Shown piece after piece: positions 23,735 to 33,800 of a stretch of 64,000 bases of DNA. A program made the translations under genes and the position numbers. Location of the stretch: NCBI GenBank assembly GCA_024233005.1, contig JACKQE010000008.1, forward strand, positions 124,001-188,000, given 5' to 3'. How positions within the stretch are numbered: the stretch's first letter is position 1; each line of letters starts with the position of its first letter. The DNA is from Akkermansiaceae bacterium. Lineage in GTDB: Bacteria; Verrucomicrobiota; Verrucomicrobiia; Verrucomicrobiales; DEV007. The notes beneath the pieces were generated by a model. The model was not told the DNA's origin, searched no databases, and was given only the letters and a program-made list of their open reading frames with translations.

Positions 23735-23833
23735 CGACCTCGGCCGCCCGGGGGACGGATTATTTTCGGAGGAGGCGGCACTTTTTTGACTTCCGACGTT
23801 ACTTTTTCGATTCCGGCGCGTTTGTTCCTGGTC

Positions 23834-26047
23834 ATGATGAAACGGTTGGCAGTTCTGTTGATGGTTGGGAGCCTGGTGCTCCTGGTGGGAACCTGGCTCC
23901 GGGGGCAGGACAATCCCCGCGATTTGGAGGCCAAATTCAAAGATCTCGACAAGAATGGCGACGGTCATCTGACGGCTGATGAACTGCCGAAAAAGTTGCT
24001 GAGTCGGCTGGACGGCGACAGCGATGGCCGGGTGACCCTCGCGGAGGCAAAGGACGCGCTTTTCGGCAAGGGCATGACCACGGTCATCGAAGCGGCCGCG
24101 AAAAAAGCCGACAAGAACGGGGATGGCCTGCTGAGCCGTGCCGAGGCGGGAAATGCCAAATGGTTTGACCGGGTCGATGCCAATGCGGACGGTCAGATTG
24201 ATGCGGCCGAGCGTCAACAGGCGGCTGAATTCCTCAAAACGGTGGTCCAGGGCGCTGTGGCTCCCGAGGCAACGCCCGCCATTCCGGTGGACGCCCCCAA
24301 ACCGGTCGCGCAAGGGCCGAAGATCCTGACCCCGGCGGAGGGAGCCATCGGTCGACAAATTCCGGATCTGTCCTTCACCACGCTCGCTGGGGAATCCCTG
24401 CGGCTTTCCGGATTGCCGGGAAAACGGGGCACGGTCATTGCCTACACCAGCACCACCTGTCCGGTCAGCAAACGCTATGCCCCGGCCTTGTCCCGACTTG
24501 CCAAAGAAGTGGCGGCCCAGGATTTGACGATGATCCTGGTCAATCCGTTCGCCAGCGAATCCAGGGAGGCCCTCCAGGCCGATGTCGCAGCGCAGGGATT
24601 TACTTGCGCGTATGTGGCGGATGGGGACGATGTCTTTGGGAAGGCATTGGAGGCCCGGACCACGACCGAGGTCTTCCTTCTGGACGCGAGGCGCACCCTT
24701 GTTTACCGGGGGGCGCTGGATGACCAATACGGCATTTCCTACAATCTGGAGGCCCCCCGGCACCGGTATGTGAAGGAGGCCGTGACGGCCCTGCTGGCCG
24801 GCCAGGCTCCCCTTGTGGCTGCCACCGTGGCGCCGGGGTGTGAGCTGGAGCGCGACGCCTCCACCTCCGGGGTGACCAGCGACGTAACCTTTCACCGGGA
24901 CATCTCCCGGATTCTCCAACAGAATTGTGTGGAATGTCACCGCGATGGCGGGATCGCCCCGTTTGCCTTGGACGATGCCAAGGAAGTGTTGGATCGCGCC
25001 AAAACGATCCGTCGGGTCATCAATGACGGCACCATGCCTCCCTGGTTTGCCGCCCCGGCCAAGGAGGGCCCGAGTCCCTGGCTCAACGATCGCTCGCTCT
25101 CGGAACGGGACCGCAAGGCACTCCTCGCCTGGACCGGTTCAGCGGACAAGCCTCTGGGAGATCCGGCCGATGCCCCGCTTCCCAAGCCCGCTCCGCCGGG
25201 AGGCTGGATTCATGGCGAACCGGATGTGATCATTGAAATCCCCCGGACCGTGGCCATTCAAGCCGAAGGCAGGATGCCTTATGTGAATCTGACCGCGCCC
25301 ACCGGGCTCACTGAAGACCATTGGATCAGGGGATACGAGATCCAACCGGGCGATCGCAAAGTGGTTCACCATGTCCTGACTTGGATGTCGGAGGGGGAGG
25401 GCGGCGGGCGTCGTTTCGATGAGTTGGGCGGGTTTTTTGCGGCTTATGTGCCGGGGAATGCCGCGCAGATGTTTCCCGAAGGGTTCGGCAAAAAGGTCTC
25501 GGCCGGATCGTCGATGCGGTTCCAATTGCACTACACTCCGTCTGGTCAGGCGACCGAAGATCGCACCCGGATCGGGCTCTATTTTTCGAAAGAGGTCCCC
25601 CAATACGAAGTCAAGGTCACCAGCCTCGCGAGCCATCAGCTATCGATTCCTGCCGGAGCTCCCGACCATGAGGTGGTGGCCTCGAAGGTGGTGCCGGCGG
25701 ACATGACGGTGCTGGGCTTCATGCCTCACATGCATTTGAGAGGCAAGTCCTTCCGATTTGAAGTGGTCCGACATGAAGGCCCGATGAACCTCCTTGATGT
25801 TCCTCGGTATGACTTCAACTGGCAGCTCAGCTACCGTCTCAAGGAACCCCTCTTTCTTCCTCGCGGAACCCAGGTTCGGGCGGTTGCGCATTTTGACAAT
25901 AGCGCGGCGAATCCCGCCAATCCCGATCCCACCAAAACCGTGAAATGGGGCCAGCAATCGGACGATGAGATGATGCTGGGCTACGTGGAATTTTATGTTC
26001 CGGTGCCGGCGGGGGAGGCTCCGGTCGCGGCGACGGTATCCCGGTGA
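23834..26047 (+). CDS. Exported fusion: EF-hands, thioredoxin-like, cytochrome c and copper-monooxygenase-like domains
   Basis: 737 aa from ATG 23834 (MMKRLAVLLMVGSLVLLVGT, signal peptide). Four EF-hand loops follow (DKNGDGHLTADE, DGDSDGRVTLAE, DKNGDGLLSRAE, DANADGQIDAAE; about 35-150). Next is an AhpC/Tlp-like thioredoxin fold (about 185-345) with a single Cys in TSTTCPVSKRY, then a haem c site, CVECH, near 375. The C-terminus (about 490-735) is a type II copper, ascorbate-dependent monooxygenase-like region with HHVLTW and MPHMHLRGKSF. The architecture recurs in Planctomycetota and Verrucomicrobiota. The reaction is unknown; a periplasmic redox role is inferred. Confidence 0.85.
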   Translation: MMKRLAVLLMVGSLVLLVGTWLRGQDNPRDLEAKFKDLDKNGDGHLTADELPKKLLSRLDGDSDGRVTLAEAKDALFGKGMTTVIEAAAKKADKNGDGLLSRAEAGNAKWFDRVDANADGQIDAAERQQAAEFLKTVVQGAVAPEATPAIPVDAPKPVAQGPKILTPAEGAIGRQIPDLSFTTLAGESLRLSGLPGKRGTVIAYTSTTCPVSKRYAPALSRLAKEVAAQDLTMILVNPFASESREALQADVAAQGFTCAYVADGDDVFGKALEARTTTEVFLLDARRTLVYRGALDDQYGISYNLEAPRHRYVKEAVTALLAGQAPLVAATVAPGCELERDASTSGVTSDVTFHRDISRILQQNCVECHRDGGIAPFALDDAKEVLDRAKTIRRVINDGTMPPWFAAPAKEGPSPWLNDRSLSERDRKALLAWTGSADKPLGDPADAPLPKPAPPGGWIHGEPDVIIEIPRTVAIQAEGRMPYVNLTAPTGLTEDHWIRGYEIQPGDRKVVHHVLTWMSEGEGGGRRFDELGGFFAAYVPGNAAQMFPEGFGKKVSAGSSMRFQLHYTPSGQATEDRTRIGLYFSKEVPQYEVKVTSLASHQLSIPAGAPDHEVVASKVVPADMTVLGFMPHMHLRGKSFRFEVVRHEGPMNLLDVPRYDFNWQLSYRLKEPLFLPRGTQVRAVAHFDNSAANPANPDPTKTVKWGQQSDDEMMLGYVEFYVPVPAGEAPVAATVSR

Positions 26048-26048
26048 G

Positions 26049-27695
26049 TCAGGAAGGCGTCCTCCGTCCCACGACCCCGAGAAAGGTTCCCACGTCCCGG
26101 CGTTTCCACCAGGCGGCGGTCAGTTCCCGCTCGGAGGGATTGGTGAACTCATAGAGGTAGAGCCGGCACCGGAGATACCGGGGCGGCGTCTCCGGGAACG
26201 GCGGTTCCTCGAACCAGGAGCGGGCCACCGGATCCCCATCCAACAGTTTCGACAGGAGCGCGGCAAACCATCCGGCGTTGCGACTGCGTTCTTGAAAGCT
26301 GCGCTCGAGTGCGAAAAACCAGAACTGCCAAGCCAGGCGGGGCATGTGGGGCGTCGTGAAGACGGGCTTGTCGGACACCTCCCCGGGTTTCCAGCGAAGC
26401 CGGTATTCCTCCCACACGGTGCCATCGGAGCTTCCTTCGATGACAATTTCGGGACGGTCCGTGGTCATGATGCGGAATAGACCGTAGCTGTTGGCGAGCC
26501 GGAATCCCCCGTTGAAAGACAGCGCCGTGGCGATTCGGGCGGGCAGGAAGGCTTCGTCCGGCTCATGGGAAGCCCCCCGGCGGGTGTCGACATAGCAGAC
26601 CAACCCATTGGCGATCCCGACCAGTCCAATCGCCGCCAGACGGGGAATCTGCCACCACAGGCCGCGCGTCAGAGACGGTTTTTGGCGCGACACCATTTCC
26701 GCGAGCACTGCGCTGCCGGAAGCGGAATCATGCGGAGCGAGCCGGAGCCACCGGAGCATGACATCGTCGGCCAGTGGAACACAGAGCACGATAACCAGGC
26801 AGTTGAACCAGCCATAGTTCCCGGTTGCCATGATCAGGAGCATCAGGGCGATGGTGCCGCAGGCCGCCATCCGGCGTCCCGGGCGGCCCAGCAAAATGGC
26901 CCAGGGCAGGACCAGTTCGATGAAGTACATCGGCCAGAGCGAAGCCTTGTGGATTGCCGCGGGCAGTTGATGCACGAACCAGGCCGTCCACGTGGGAATG
27001 GGTTGGGTCAGATAATGGAAGGTCATCGCATTCCTTTCCGGCCACCAAGCCGGGTCACCCCAGGCGAGTTTGACCCAGCCGGAAAACCACATCAGTTTCG
27101 CCAGCAGAAACCAGACACTCCACAGTGCCAGAGTGCTGTGAACGGACATCGGGGGGGCGGTGCGGGCCCTGATGCGCCGGGCATGCCACGGAGCCAGCAA
27201 AATGCAGAGAAATCCCGCCTCCAGCAGCAGGGAATCCCATTGGTATCCCATGAAAATGCCACCCGTGTTGACGAGGGAGAGATAGACCAGCCAGAGCACC
27301 GCACTAGCCGGGCCGGGGAACCATCCTGTCATCAGCAAAACCGCCGCCACTACCCCAAGGCCGCAACCCAGATGAAGGGCGGTGTCGCTGCTGTTGATCC
27401 AAAAAAGCGTCGGCAGATGGAGCCAGGGAAGATCCACCCGCGCCTCCACCGACGCGAGCAGTTCGTGGGCCGGGAGCAGGCCTTTCTGCCCCACCAAAAA
27501 GGGCATTTGCACCCACCAGGAAAGGATCGCGATGAGGTATATCAACCCCATGAGGCGGAGAAACATCACCCGTGAGGCCGCATGGTCCCGGGCAGGAATG
27601 GCTCGCCTGAAAAACACCGCGAGGCGGCCACTGCTGTGCGGTTGATCTGGGAGTAGCGCCACCAAGCAGGAGGCTACCCTGGCGACCGCTCCCAT
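26049..27695 (-). CDS. Lipase maturation factor (LMF1-like) family membrane protein
   Basis: 548 aa with about nine transmembrane helices in the first 400 residues (for example ALMLLIMATGNYGWFNCLVI). The C-terminal domain carries family marks: YRLRWKPGEVSDKPVFTTPH followed by MPRLAWQFWFFAL, and FRLANSYGLFR upstream. In animals LMF1 aids lipase folding in the endoplasmic reticulum; the role of bacterial members is unclear. It is convergent with the upstream fusion gene, with nearly no gap. Confidence 0.85.
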   Translation of the reverse strand: MGAVARVASCLVALLPDQPHSSGRLAVFFRRAIPARDHAASRVMFLRLMGLIYLIAILSWWVQMPFLVGQKGLLPAHELLASVEARVDLPWLHLPTLFWINSSDTALHLGCGLGVVAAVLLMTGWFPGPASAVLWLVYLSLVNTGGIFMGYQWDSLLLEAGFLCILLAPWHARRIRARTAPPMSVHSTLALWSVWFLLAKLMWFSGWVKLAWGDPAWWPERNAMTFHYLTQPIPTWTAWFVHQLPAAIHKASLWPMYFIELVLPWAILLGRPGRRMAACGTIALMLLIMATGNYGWFNCLVIVLCVPLADDVMLRWLRLAPHDSASGSAVLAEMVSRQKPSLTRGLWWQIPRLAAIGLVGIANGLVCYVDTRRGASHEPDEAFLPARIATALSFNGGFRLANSYGLFRIMTTDRPEIVIEGSSDGTVWEEYRLRWKPGEVSDKPVFTTPHMPRLAWQFWFFALERSFQERSRNAGWFAALLSKLLDGDPVARSWFEEPPFPETPPRYLRCRLYLYEFTNPSERELTAAWWKRRDVGTFLGVVGRRTPS

Positions 27696-27704
27696 GTCAA
27701 GCCA

Positions 27705-28052
27705 TCACGCTTCCCGCGTGATCAATTGGCTCTCTACCTCGTCGTCTTCCATGCCGTAAATATCCGTGTCGGGATTGAATCCGCCATGACGGATACCCTC
27801 GAGCCGGCGGTTGCTGCCACGACGGTAGGCGGGGCTGTTGAGAGTGCGGGCCAGAAAATCGATCGCCAACGGCAGCGTGGCCAACGCGCCCAAGGTGAGC
27901 AACGTGGAGGCCACCGTGTTCCGGGTCGAGCTTTTCATTTTGTCCGCCACGATCAGACCGACCGCACATCCAATGGCTGCGGGAGCGATGCTCAGAGCGG
28001 TTCCGACGAGAGTGGCGTTTGCCGCAGGTTGGTTTTCGGAGTGCATGGTCAT
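27705..28052 (-). CDS. Small membrane protein of unknown function
   Basis: 115 aa from ATG 28052 (MTMHSENQPAANATLVGTAL); a longer start at 28067 is possible. Two hydrophobic helices, about 15-36 and 50-70, are followed by a polar C-terminal tail (RRGSNRRLEGIRHGGFNPDT and EDDEVESQLITREA). No family is recognised. It is co-directional with the LMF-like gene 10 bp downstream, so it could share its transcript. Confidence 0.65.
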   Translation of the reverse strand: MTMHSENQPAANATLVGTALSIAPAAIGCAVGLIVADKMKSSTRNTVASTLLTLGALATLPLAIDFLARTLNSPAYRRGSNRRLEGIRHGGFNPDTDIYGMEDDEVESQLITREA

Positions 28053-28199
28053 GTTTAAAAATACCAAAATTTCCAGAAAAATAAAGTGAAAGTTTGGTCA
28101 GTCTGTGGATAATCTACCCTTTATCATTGGGGAATTCTCGATTTATTCAACTTCCGACTCCTGATGATGGGGAGTTTCCTGTGCCTGTTCCCTTCTCTC

Positions 28200-29297
28200 A
28201 TGACCGACTCCACCCCTCTCTCCGCCGTATCCAACCGCTACGTCATCATCCTAGCCGGCGGCAGCGGCACCCGCTTCTGGCCTCTGAGTCGCAACGACAA
28301 GCCAAAGCAACTGCTCTCTTTGTTTGACAACGAGACCCTGTTGGAAAAAGCGCTGCGCCGGGTCGTGGGGATCGTCCCTCTGGATCACATTCTTGTCCTG
28401 ACCAATCCCTCCCAGGTCGCGGGGATCCGGGCCGCGCTGCCGGACTTTCCCGTGGACAATATTCTGGCCGAGCCCGAGCGGCGGGACACGGCGCCGGCCA
28501 TCGCCCTGGGCATGGGGTGGGTCGCGGCACGAAACGCGACCGCCGCGGTGGCGGTCCTTCCGGCCGACCAACTCGTTCAGGACCAGACCCTGTTCCAGAC
28601 AGTTCTGGAGGAATGCTTCCAGTTGGCCGAAGCCTCCGATGCGCTGGTCACCCTCGGCATCAAGCCCACCTGGGCCTGTCCCGGCTACGGCTACATCGAG
28701 CGCGGCGAAAGGGCCTATGTGAACGGTTATTCCGGCCGCGCGGCGGTCTTCCATGTCACTTGTTTTCGTGAAAAGCCGGCCCCTGAATTGGCGGAGGAGT
28801 TTCTCAGCAAAGGGAACTACAGCTGGAATGCCGGGATTTTTATCTGGACCATGGCCGCGTTCCTCCAGGAAACCGGCGCGCATGCCCCTGAGCTGGCTGA
28901 TTTGGTCCATGAGTTGCGCCGGGCCGGAGATTTTAACGCGGTGATGCAGAACCAGTATGGTCATACCATCCGCAACTCGATCGACTACGCCCTGCTTGAA
29001 AAATCCGAACGGGTCCTCAACGTGGAGGCCGGTTTTGACTGGGATGATGTCGGGGGATGGATCTCGGTCGGCAAGTATCTTGAAAAAGATGAGGCGGGCA
29101 ACATGGTGCGGGGGGCCCTGACGCAGTTGGACAGCGAGGACAATCTGGTTTACAGCACCACCGGCACCCGCATTGCCCTGTTGGGCGTGCGCGATCTCAT
29201 CGTGGTGCAGACGCCCGATGCCCTCCTCATTGCAGACCGGGGAGACGCTGACCGCATCAAGAAACTCATCGAGATCATCCCGCCGGAATTGCTTTGA
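28200..29297 (+). CDS. manC: Mannose-1-phosphate guanylyltransferase
   Basis: 365 aa from ATG 28200. The pyrophosphorylase signature LAGGSGTRFWPLSRNDKPKQ is at about 18-37, and VLPADQLV, CPGYGYIERGE and FREKPAPELA follow. The C-terminus has the lid region VEAGFDWDDVGGW. It makes GDP-mannose from mannose-1-phosphate and GTP for cell-surface polysaccharides. It lacks the isomerase (type II PMI) domain of fused enzymes. It heads a compact run with ruvX and truA. Confidence 0.9.
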   Translation: MTDSTPLSAVSNRYVIILAGGSGTRFWPLSRNDKPKQLLSLFDNETLLEKALRRVVGIVPLDHILVLTNPSQVAGIRAALPDFPVDNILAEPERRDTAPAIALGMGWVAARNATAAVAVLPADQLVQDQTLFQTVLEECFQLAEASDALVTLGIKPTWACPGYGYIERGERAYVNGYSGRAAVFHVTCFREKPAPELAEEFLSKGNYSWNAGIFIWTMAAFLQETGAHAPELADLVHELRRAGDFNAVMQNQYGHTIRNSIDYALLEKSERVLNVEAGFDWDDVGGWISVGKYLEKDEAGNMVRGALTQLDSEDNLVYSTTGTRIALLGVRDLIVVQTPDALLIADRGDADRIKKLIEIIPPELL

Positions 29298-29303
29298 CCC
29301 GCC

Positions 29304-29771
29304 ATGCCCCGCGTGCTTGCCATCGACTATGGGACCGTGCGCCATGGCATCGCGGTGAGTGATGAACTCGGGATGTTGGCGCATCCTCTCGAAACGGTGC
29401 CAGCCGCCAACGAAGGCCAGTCCTTCCGCCGGATCGCCCAGATCGTTCAGGAGCGGCGGATCGAGACCTTGGTGCTGGGCATTCCGGTGCGGCTGAACGG
29501 AGTCGAAGGCACCGCCGCCGCCCGAGTCAGGGCCTGGGGAGCCAAGCTGCGGGCGGCCCTGCCGGCATCCCTGCGCTGGGAAGAAGTCGATGAATGCCTC
29601 ACCACGGCCTCCGCCGCTGCCAAATTGCGGGAAGCGGGACGCAGTGTGAAACAAAGCCGAGCCATCATCGACCAAGCCGCGGCGGTGGAAATCCTGCAGA
29701 TTTTTCTGGACCGTCAGGCCCCGTTGCTGCCCTGGCCGGATGAAGAAGATGAGGAGGATTACCTCCCATGA
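29304..29771 (+). CDS. ruvX: Putative pre-16S rRNA nuclease / Holliday junction resolvase RuvX (YqgF)
   Basis: 155 aa with the RNase H-like N-terminus MPRVLAIDYGTVRHGIAVSD, then ETLVLGIPVRLNG and the middle EVDECLTTASAA. The C-terminal IIDQAAAVEILQIFLD supplies the last acidic residue. YqgF/RuvX trims pre-16S rRNA in Escherichia coli; a resolvase role is only inferred. An acidic tail (PWPDEEDEEDYLP) extends it. The stop overlaps the truA start (ATGA), so translation is coupled. Confidence 0.9.
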   Translation: MPRVLAIDYGTVRHGIAVSDELGMLAHPLETVPAANEGQSFRRIAQIVQERRIETLVLGIPVRLNGVEGTAAARVRAWGAKLRAALPASLRWEEVDECLTTASAAAKLREAGRSVKQSRAIIDQAAAVEILQIFLDRQAPLLPWPDEEDEEDYLP

Positions 29772-30640
29772 CCGATCCGGCGGCTTCAGGGCCGGGAGAC
29801 CAGCCCCGGCCGGGTTTCAGGCGGTGGCGACTTCTGGTGGCCTATGAAGGAGCTCCTTTCGCGGGTTGGCAGAGCCAACCGGGCGGAAACACGGTGCAGG
29901 ACCTCATCGAATCCGCGCTCAAGGAAATCAGCCTGGAGATCCGGGGGATTCATGGTTCCGGCCGGACCGATCGGGGAGTCTCGGCGGTGGGGCAGGTGGC
30001 CCACTTCGACGCCCCGGATACGCTGTCGATCGATGCGGCGGCCTGGCGGAGAGCCTTGAATGTGCGGTTGCCTGCCACGATCCGGATCATGGATTGCTCT
30101 GTGGCTCCTCCCGGCTTTCATGCCCGATTCAGTGCTTCTGGGAAGACTTACCGCTACCAGATTTTTCACGGAGCCGTGATGCCGCCCCTGCTGGCCGGCC
30201 GCGCCTGGCATGTGCGGCGGTTGGGAGACCTGGAAAAGTTCCGGCGCCAAGTCGAGTCGTTCCAAGGCTGGCATGATTTCCGGGCTTTTTCGGCGAACCG
30301 GCGGGATGGTTGGGACGAATCCCGCAACACTTGGCGTTTGCTGCACGAGGCGCGGGTCGAAATCGTGCCAGTTCCTCCGGAATGGAATGCTCCGGGGGAT
30401 TGGGTGACGGTGGTTATTTCCGGAAACGGTTTTCTTTATCGGATGGTGCGTTTTCTGGTCGGCATTTCCGTGCGTTGTGCCCAGGGAAAATTCGAAGAGG
30501 CCGACATTCGACGCCTCTTGGACCAGCCGGGGCGGGAAAAAGCCCCCTGGTGCGCCATGCCCGATGGCCTCACGCTGGCGGCGGTGGACTACGATCCTGC
30601 CAACCGGGTTGTGCGGGGCAAGCCGGTGGGGGCCGGTTGA
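29768..30640 (+). CDS. truA: tRNA pseudouridine(38-40) synthase
   Basis: 290 aa. It shows the TruA signatures YEGAPFAGWQSQPGGNTVQD and GSGRTDRGVSAVGQVAHFD, the latter holding the catalytic Asp. The C-terminal region has GNGFLYRMVRFLVG. It modifies uridines in the anticodon stem of tRNAs. Start ATG 29768 overlaps ruvX. The N-terminus is extended by about 18 residues with Pro/Gly compared with the Escherichia coli enzyme. Confidence 0.94.
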   Translation: MTDPAASGPGDQPRPGFRRWRLLVAYEGAPFAGWQSQPGGNTVQDLIESALKEISLEIRGIHGSGRTDRGVSAVGQVAHFDAPDTLSIDAAAWRRALNVRLPATIRIMDCSVAPPGFHARFSASGKTYRYQIFHGAVMPPLLAGRAWHVRRLGDLEKFRRQVESFQGWHDFRAFSANRRDGWDESRNTWRLLHEARVEIVPVPPEWNAPGDWVTVVISGNGFLYRMVRFLVGISVRCAQGKFEEADIRRLLDQPGREKAPWCAMPDGLTLAAVDYDPANRVVRGKPVGAG

Positions 30641-30835
30641 AGAATCTCGCAGGATCCGGGAGCGGCGCCTACTCTGCTCCCCTCAGGGATCAAGCGCCCT
30701 GCGAGGGGGGCCCGGGTCCAGGAGGATGCGGAGGCTTGGTTTCCGGCTCGGGCGGGGTATTTGGCAAAGATTTCCCGACGGCGAAATTTGATTTTTGACC
30801 AAGTCGGGCTTACTGGATGGGAGTATTTCACATCC

Positions 30836-33800
30836 ATGCGCGAGGATTCGTGCCTCAGAAGGTATCATTTTCTTGTCTTTCTGTTAGTGGCTTTCTTTTT
30901 GGGAGCCTCGCCCCGAGGGCATTGTTCTGATGAGGCCATTCCAGGTTTCAACCGCGACATTCGGCCACTTCTCGCCAAGCATTGTTTTGCCTGTCATGGC
31001 CCTGATGCCGCGAAAAGGAAAGCAGACCTCCGGCTGGACGACCGCGAGGTGGCGGTTTCGGCCGGGGCCATCAAACCCGGCCACGTTCAGGACAGTGAAA
31101 TCTGGCGGCGCCTGACCTCGACCGACCAGGAAGCAATCATGCCGCCTCCCGGGAAAGGAGAACCGATGCCCAAAGAGGGGATGGAAAAGGTGCGGAAATG
31201 GATCGAGTCGGGGGCCGGGTATGAACGGCATTGGTCCTTCATCCCACCACGGGATCCAACGATTCCCGACGTCGCTGCTCCAGGCTTTTTGGTGCGCTCT
31301 CCCGTGGATTCGTTGGTGTTGGATTCACTGATTCAAAAGGGCCTCGCTCCGGCGCCGGAAGCGTCCAGAGAACGCTGGATCCGACGTGTCACTTTCGATC
31401 TGACGGGACTTCCGCCGACGACGGAAGAAGTGGCCTCCTTTCTGGCGGATCGGCACAGCGGGGCCTATGAGACGGTGGTGGACCGGCTCCTCGCCAGCCA
31501 AGCCTTCGGGGAGCGAATGGCCGCAGATTGGCTGGATCTGGCTCGGTATGGTGACACTTACGGCCAGCACGAGGACCAGAATTGCTTCACCTGGCCGTGG
31601 CGGGATTGGGTGATCCGGGCTTTCAACCGGAATCTGCCCTATGACCAGTTTCTGTTGCTCCAGACGGCGGGCGACTTGGTGCCGGGAGCAGGGAAGGAAG
31701 GAACGATCGCCACGGCCTTCAACCGCCTGCATGTCATGACCAATGAAGCGGGGACCAATCCCGAGGAGTCCCGTTGCGAAGGGATCGCCGACCGGGTGAA
31801 AACCGTGGGGACGGCCTTTCTGGGACTGACTTTGGAGTGTGCCAGATGCCATGACCACAAATTCGATCCCATACCGACCCGGGAGTATTATGCGATGTCG
31901 TCCTTTTTTGACAATATTGACGAGTTGGGAGCCTTCACCAGTCTGAGCGGAGGCGTTCCGGGGCCTTCCCTAACCATTTTCGCGGAAGAGGCCGAAATCA
32001 GGCATGCTGAGCTGGTGGCGGAGATCCGCAGAAAGGAGGCGGAAAGGGACTCCCAACTGCCTTTGGCCAGAGCCAGATTTGAGAACTGGCTGAAAAAGCA
32101 GCGTCCTCCCGAATTGGTGAAACAGGAACCGTCCCGGTGGAGTGGCCTGTGGTCCAGGGTTTTCCCTCCGCGTCCCCCCGCGGAATGGGCCGCTCCCGTG
32201 GATTCCTACAATTTCGATGATTTCACGGACCGGCGTCACCTTCCTAACCAGATGAAAGCGGACAGTCCCGCGCTGTCCTCCCGCAGTGCCAAGCACGTCA
32301 AGGGATTCGGTGGCGGCGCGGCGCTGCGCTTCACCGATGGCTACACCGTGGAGCTCACGGGAGCGGGCGATTTTTCGAGATCGGATCCATTCTCGCTCAG
32401 CCTCTGGATCAAATTGGACAAGCCACTGGAGGAGGGAGTCGTCATCCACAGGACCAGAGGAGCCTGGGACGCGGGCAACCGCGGGTATGAGATTGCGATC
32501 GAAAACAATCGTCCGGTTGCAAAACTTTCCTATTTCTGGCCGGGAAATGCCATTGGGCTTGGCGGCAAGGATGCCTTGCCGGTGGGAAAATGGACTCATC
32601 TGGCATTGACCTACGATGGATCCAGCAAAGCTTCCGGCGCGGCGCTGTATGTCGATGGCCGCTCGGACCGGGTGGAGATCCTGCAGGATCATCTGACCCG
32701 GGACTTCCGATATTATCAGGAATGGGGTGATTTTGATGAAGAACAGGTTCCGGACTCCAAGCAGATCGAGCATCCCCAATTGACTCTGGCGGGGCGGTTG
32801 CTGGGCAAGTTGTTCCTCAATGGGGCTATCGACCAGGTGGATGTATTCGACCGGGATTTGACTCCGCCCGAAATCGCGAAGCTGGCCCACCAAGTCAAGG
32901 AATTTCCAGAAGCAGATTGGTTCGCGTGGTATCTGCGGGAAATCGACCAGGACTGGCGGTCCCGCACGGATGAATTGCGCCACCTCCGCCAGGCTGAAGA
33001 TACCTTGGTGAAAGATGCGGTGGAATTGATGGTGATGAGGGAGAAATCCCCGCGGCGTCAAAGCCATGTCTTGGAACGGGGCGCGTTCAACCGTCCCAAG
33101 GAAGCCGTGGAGCCCGGAGTCCCCTCCGCGGTGCTGCCTTTCTCGGATGACCTTCCAAGGAATCGGCTCGGTCTGGCCCGGTGGCTGCTGCACCCTGATC
33201 AGCCGCTCACGGCCCGAGTGGAAGTCAACCGCTTGTGGCAAATGTTTTTCGGAACCGGGATCGTCTCCACCAGCGAGGATTTCGGGGCCCAGGGCGAGGC
33301 CCCGAGCCATCCGGAGCTGCTCGACTGGCTGGCCTGCCATTTCCGTTCCACGGGATGGGACGTGAAAAGCCTCTGCCGTCTCATCGTACTCTCCTCCACC
33401 TACCGTCAGGACTCCCTCCCGGGGGATCCAAGCCTGCTGGTGAGTGATCCGGACAACCGCCTTCTGGCCCGGGGGCCGAAAATCAGGCTCACTGCCGAGG
33501 AACTCCGCGACCAGGCCCTGGCCTTGTCCGGTCTCCTCACCCGGCGGGTGGGTGGCCGCAGCGCAATGCCTTACCAACCGGCCGGATACTGGGAGGAAAG
33601 CGGGACCCAGCACGTCTATCAGCAGGGGACTGGGGAGGGGCTTTTCCGCAGAAGTCTCTATACCTTCTGGAGGCGGACCATGCCGCCGCCCAACATGCAG
33701 GTGTTCGACGCCCCGAGCCGGGAATTCTGTGTCTCTCGCCGTTCCAGGACCTCCAACCCTTTGCAGGCGCTCACCCTGCTCAACGACCCTCTTTTTGTGG

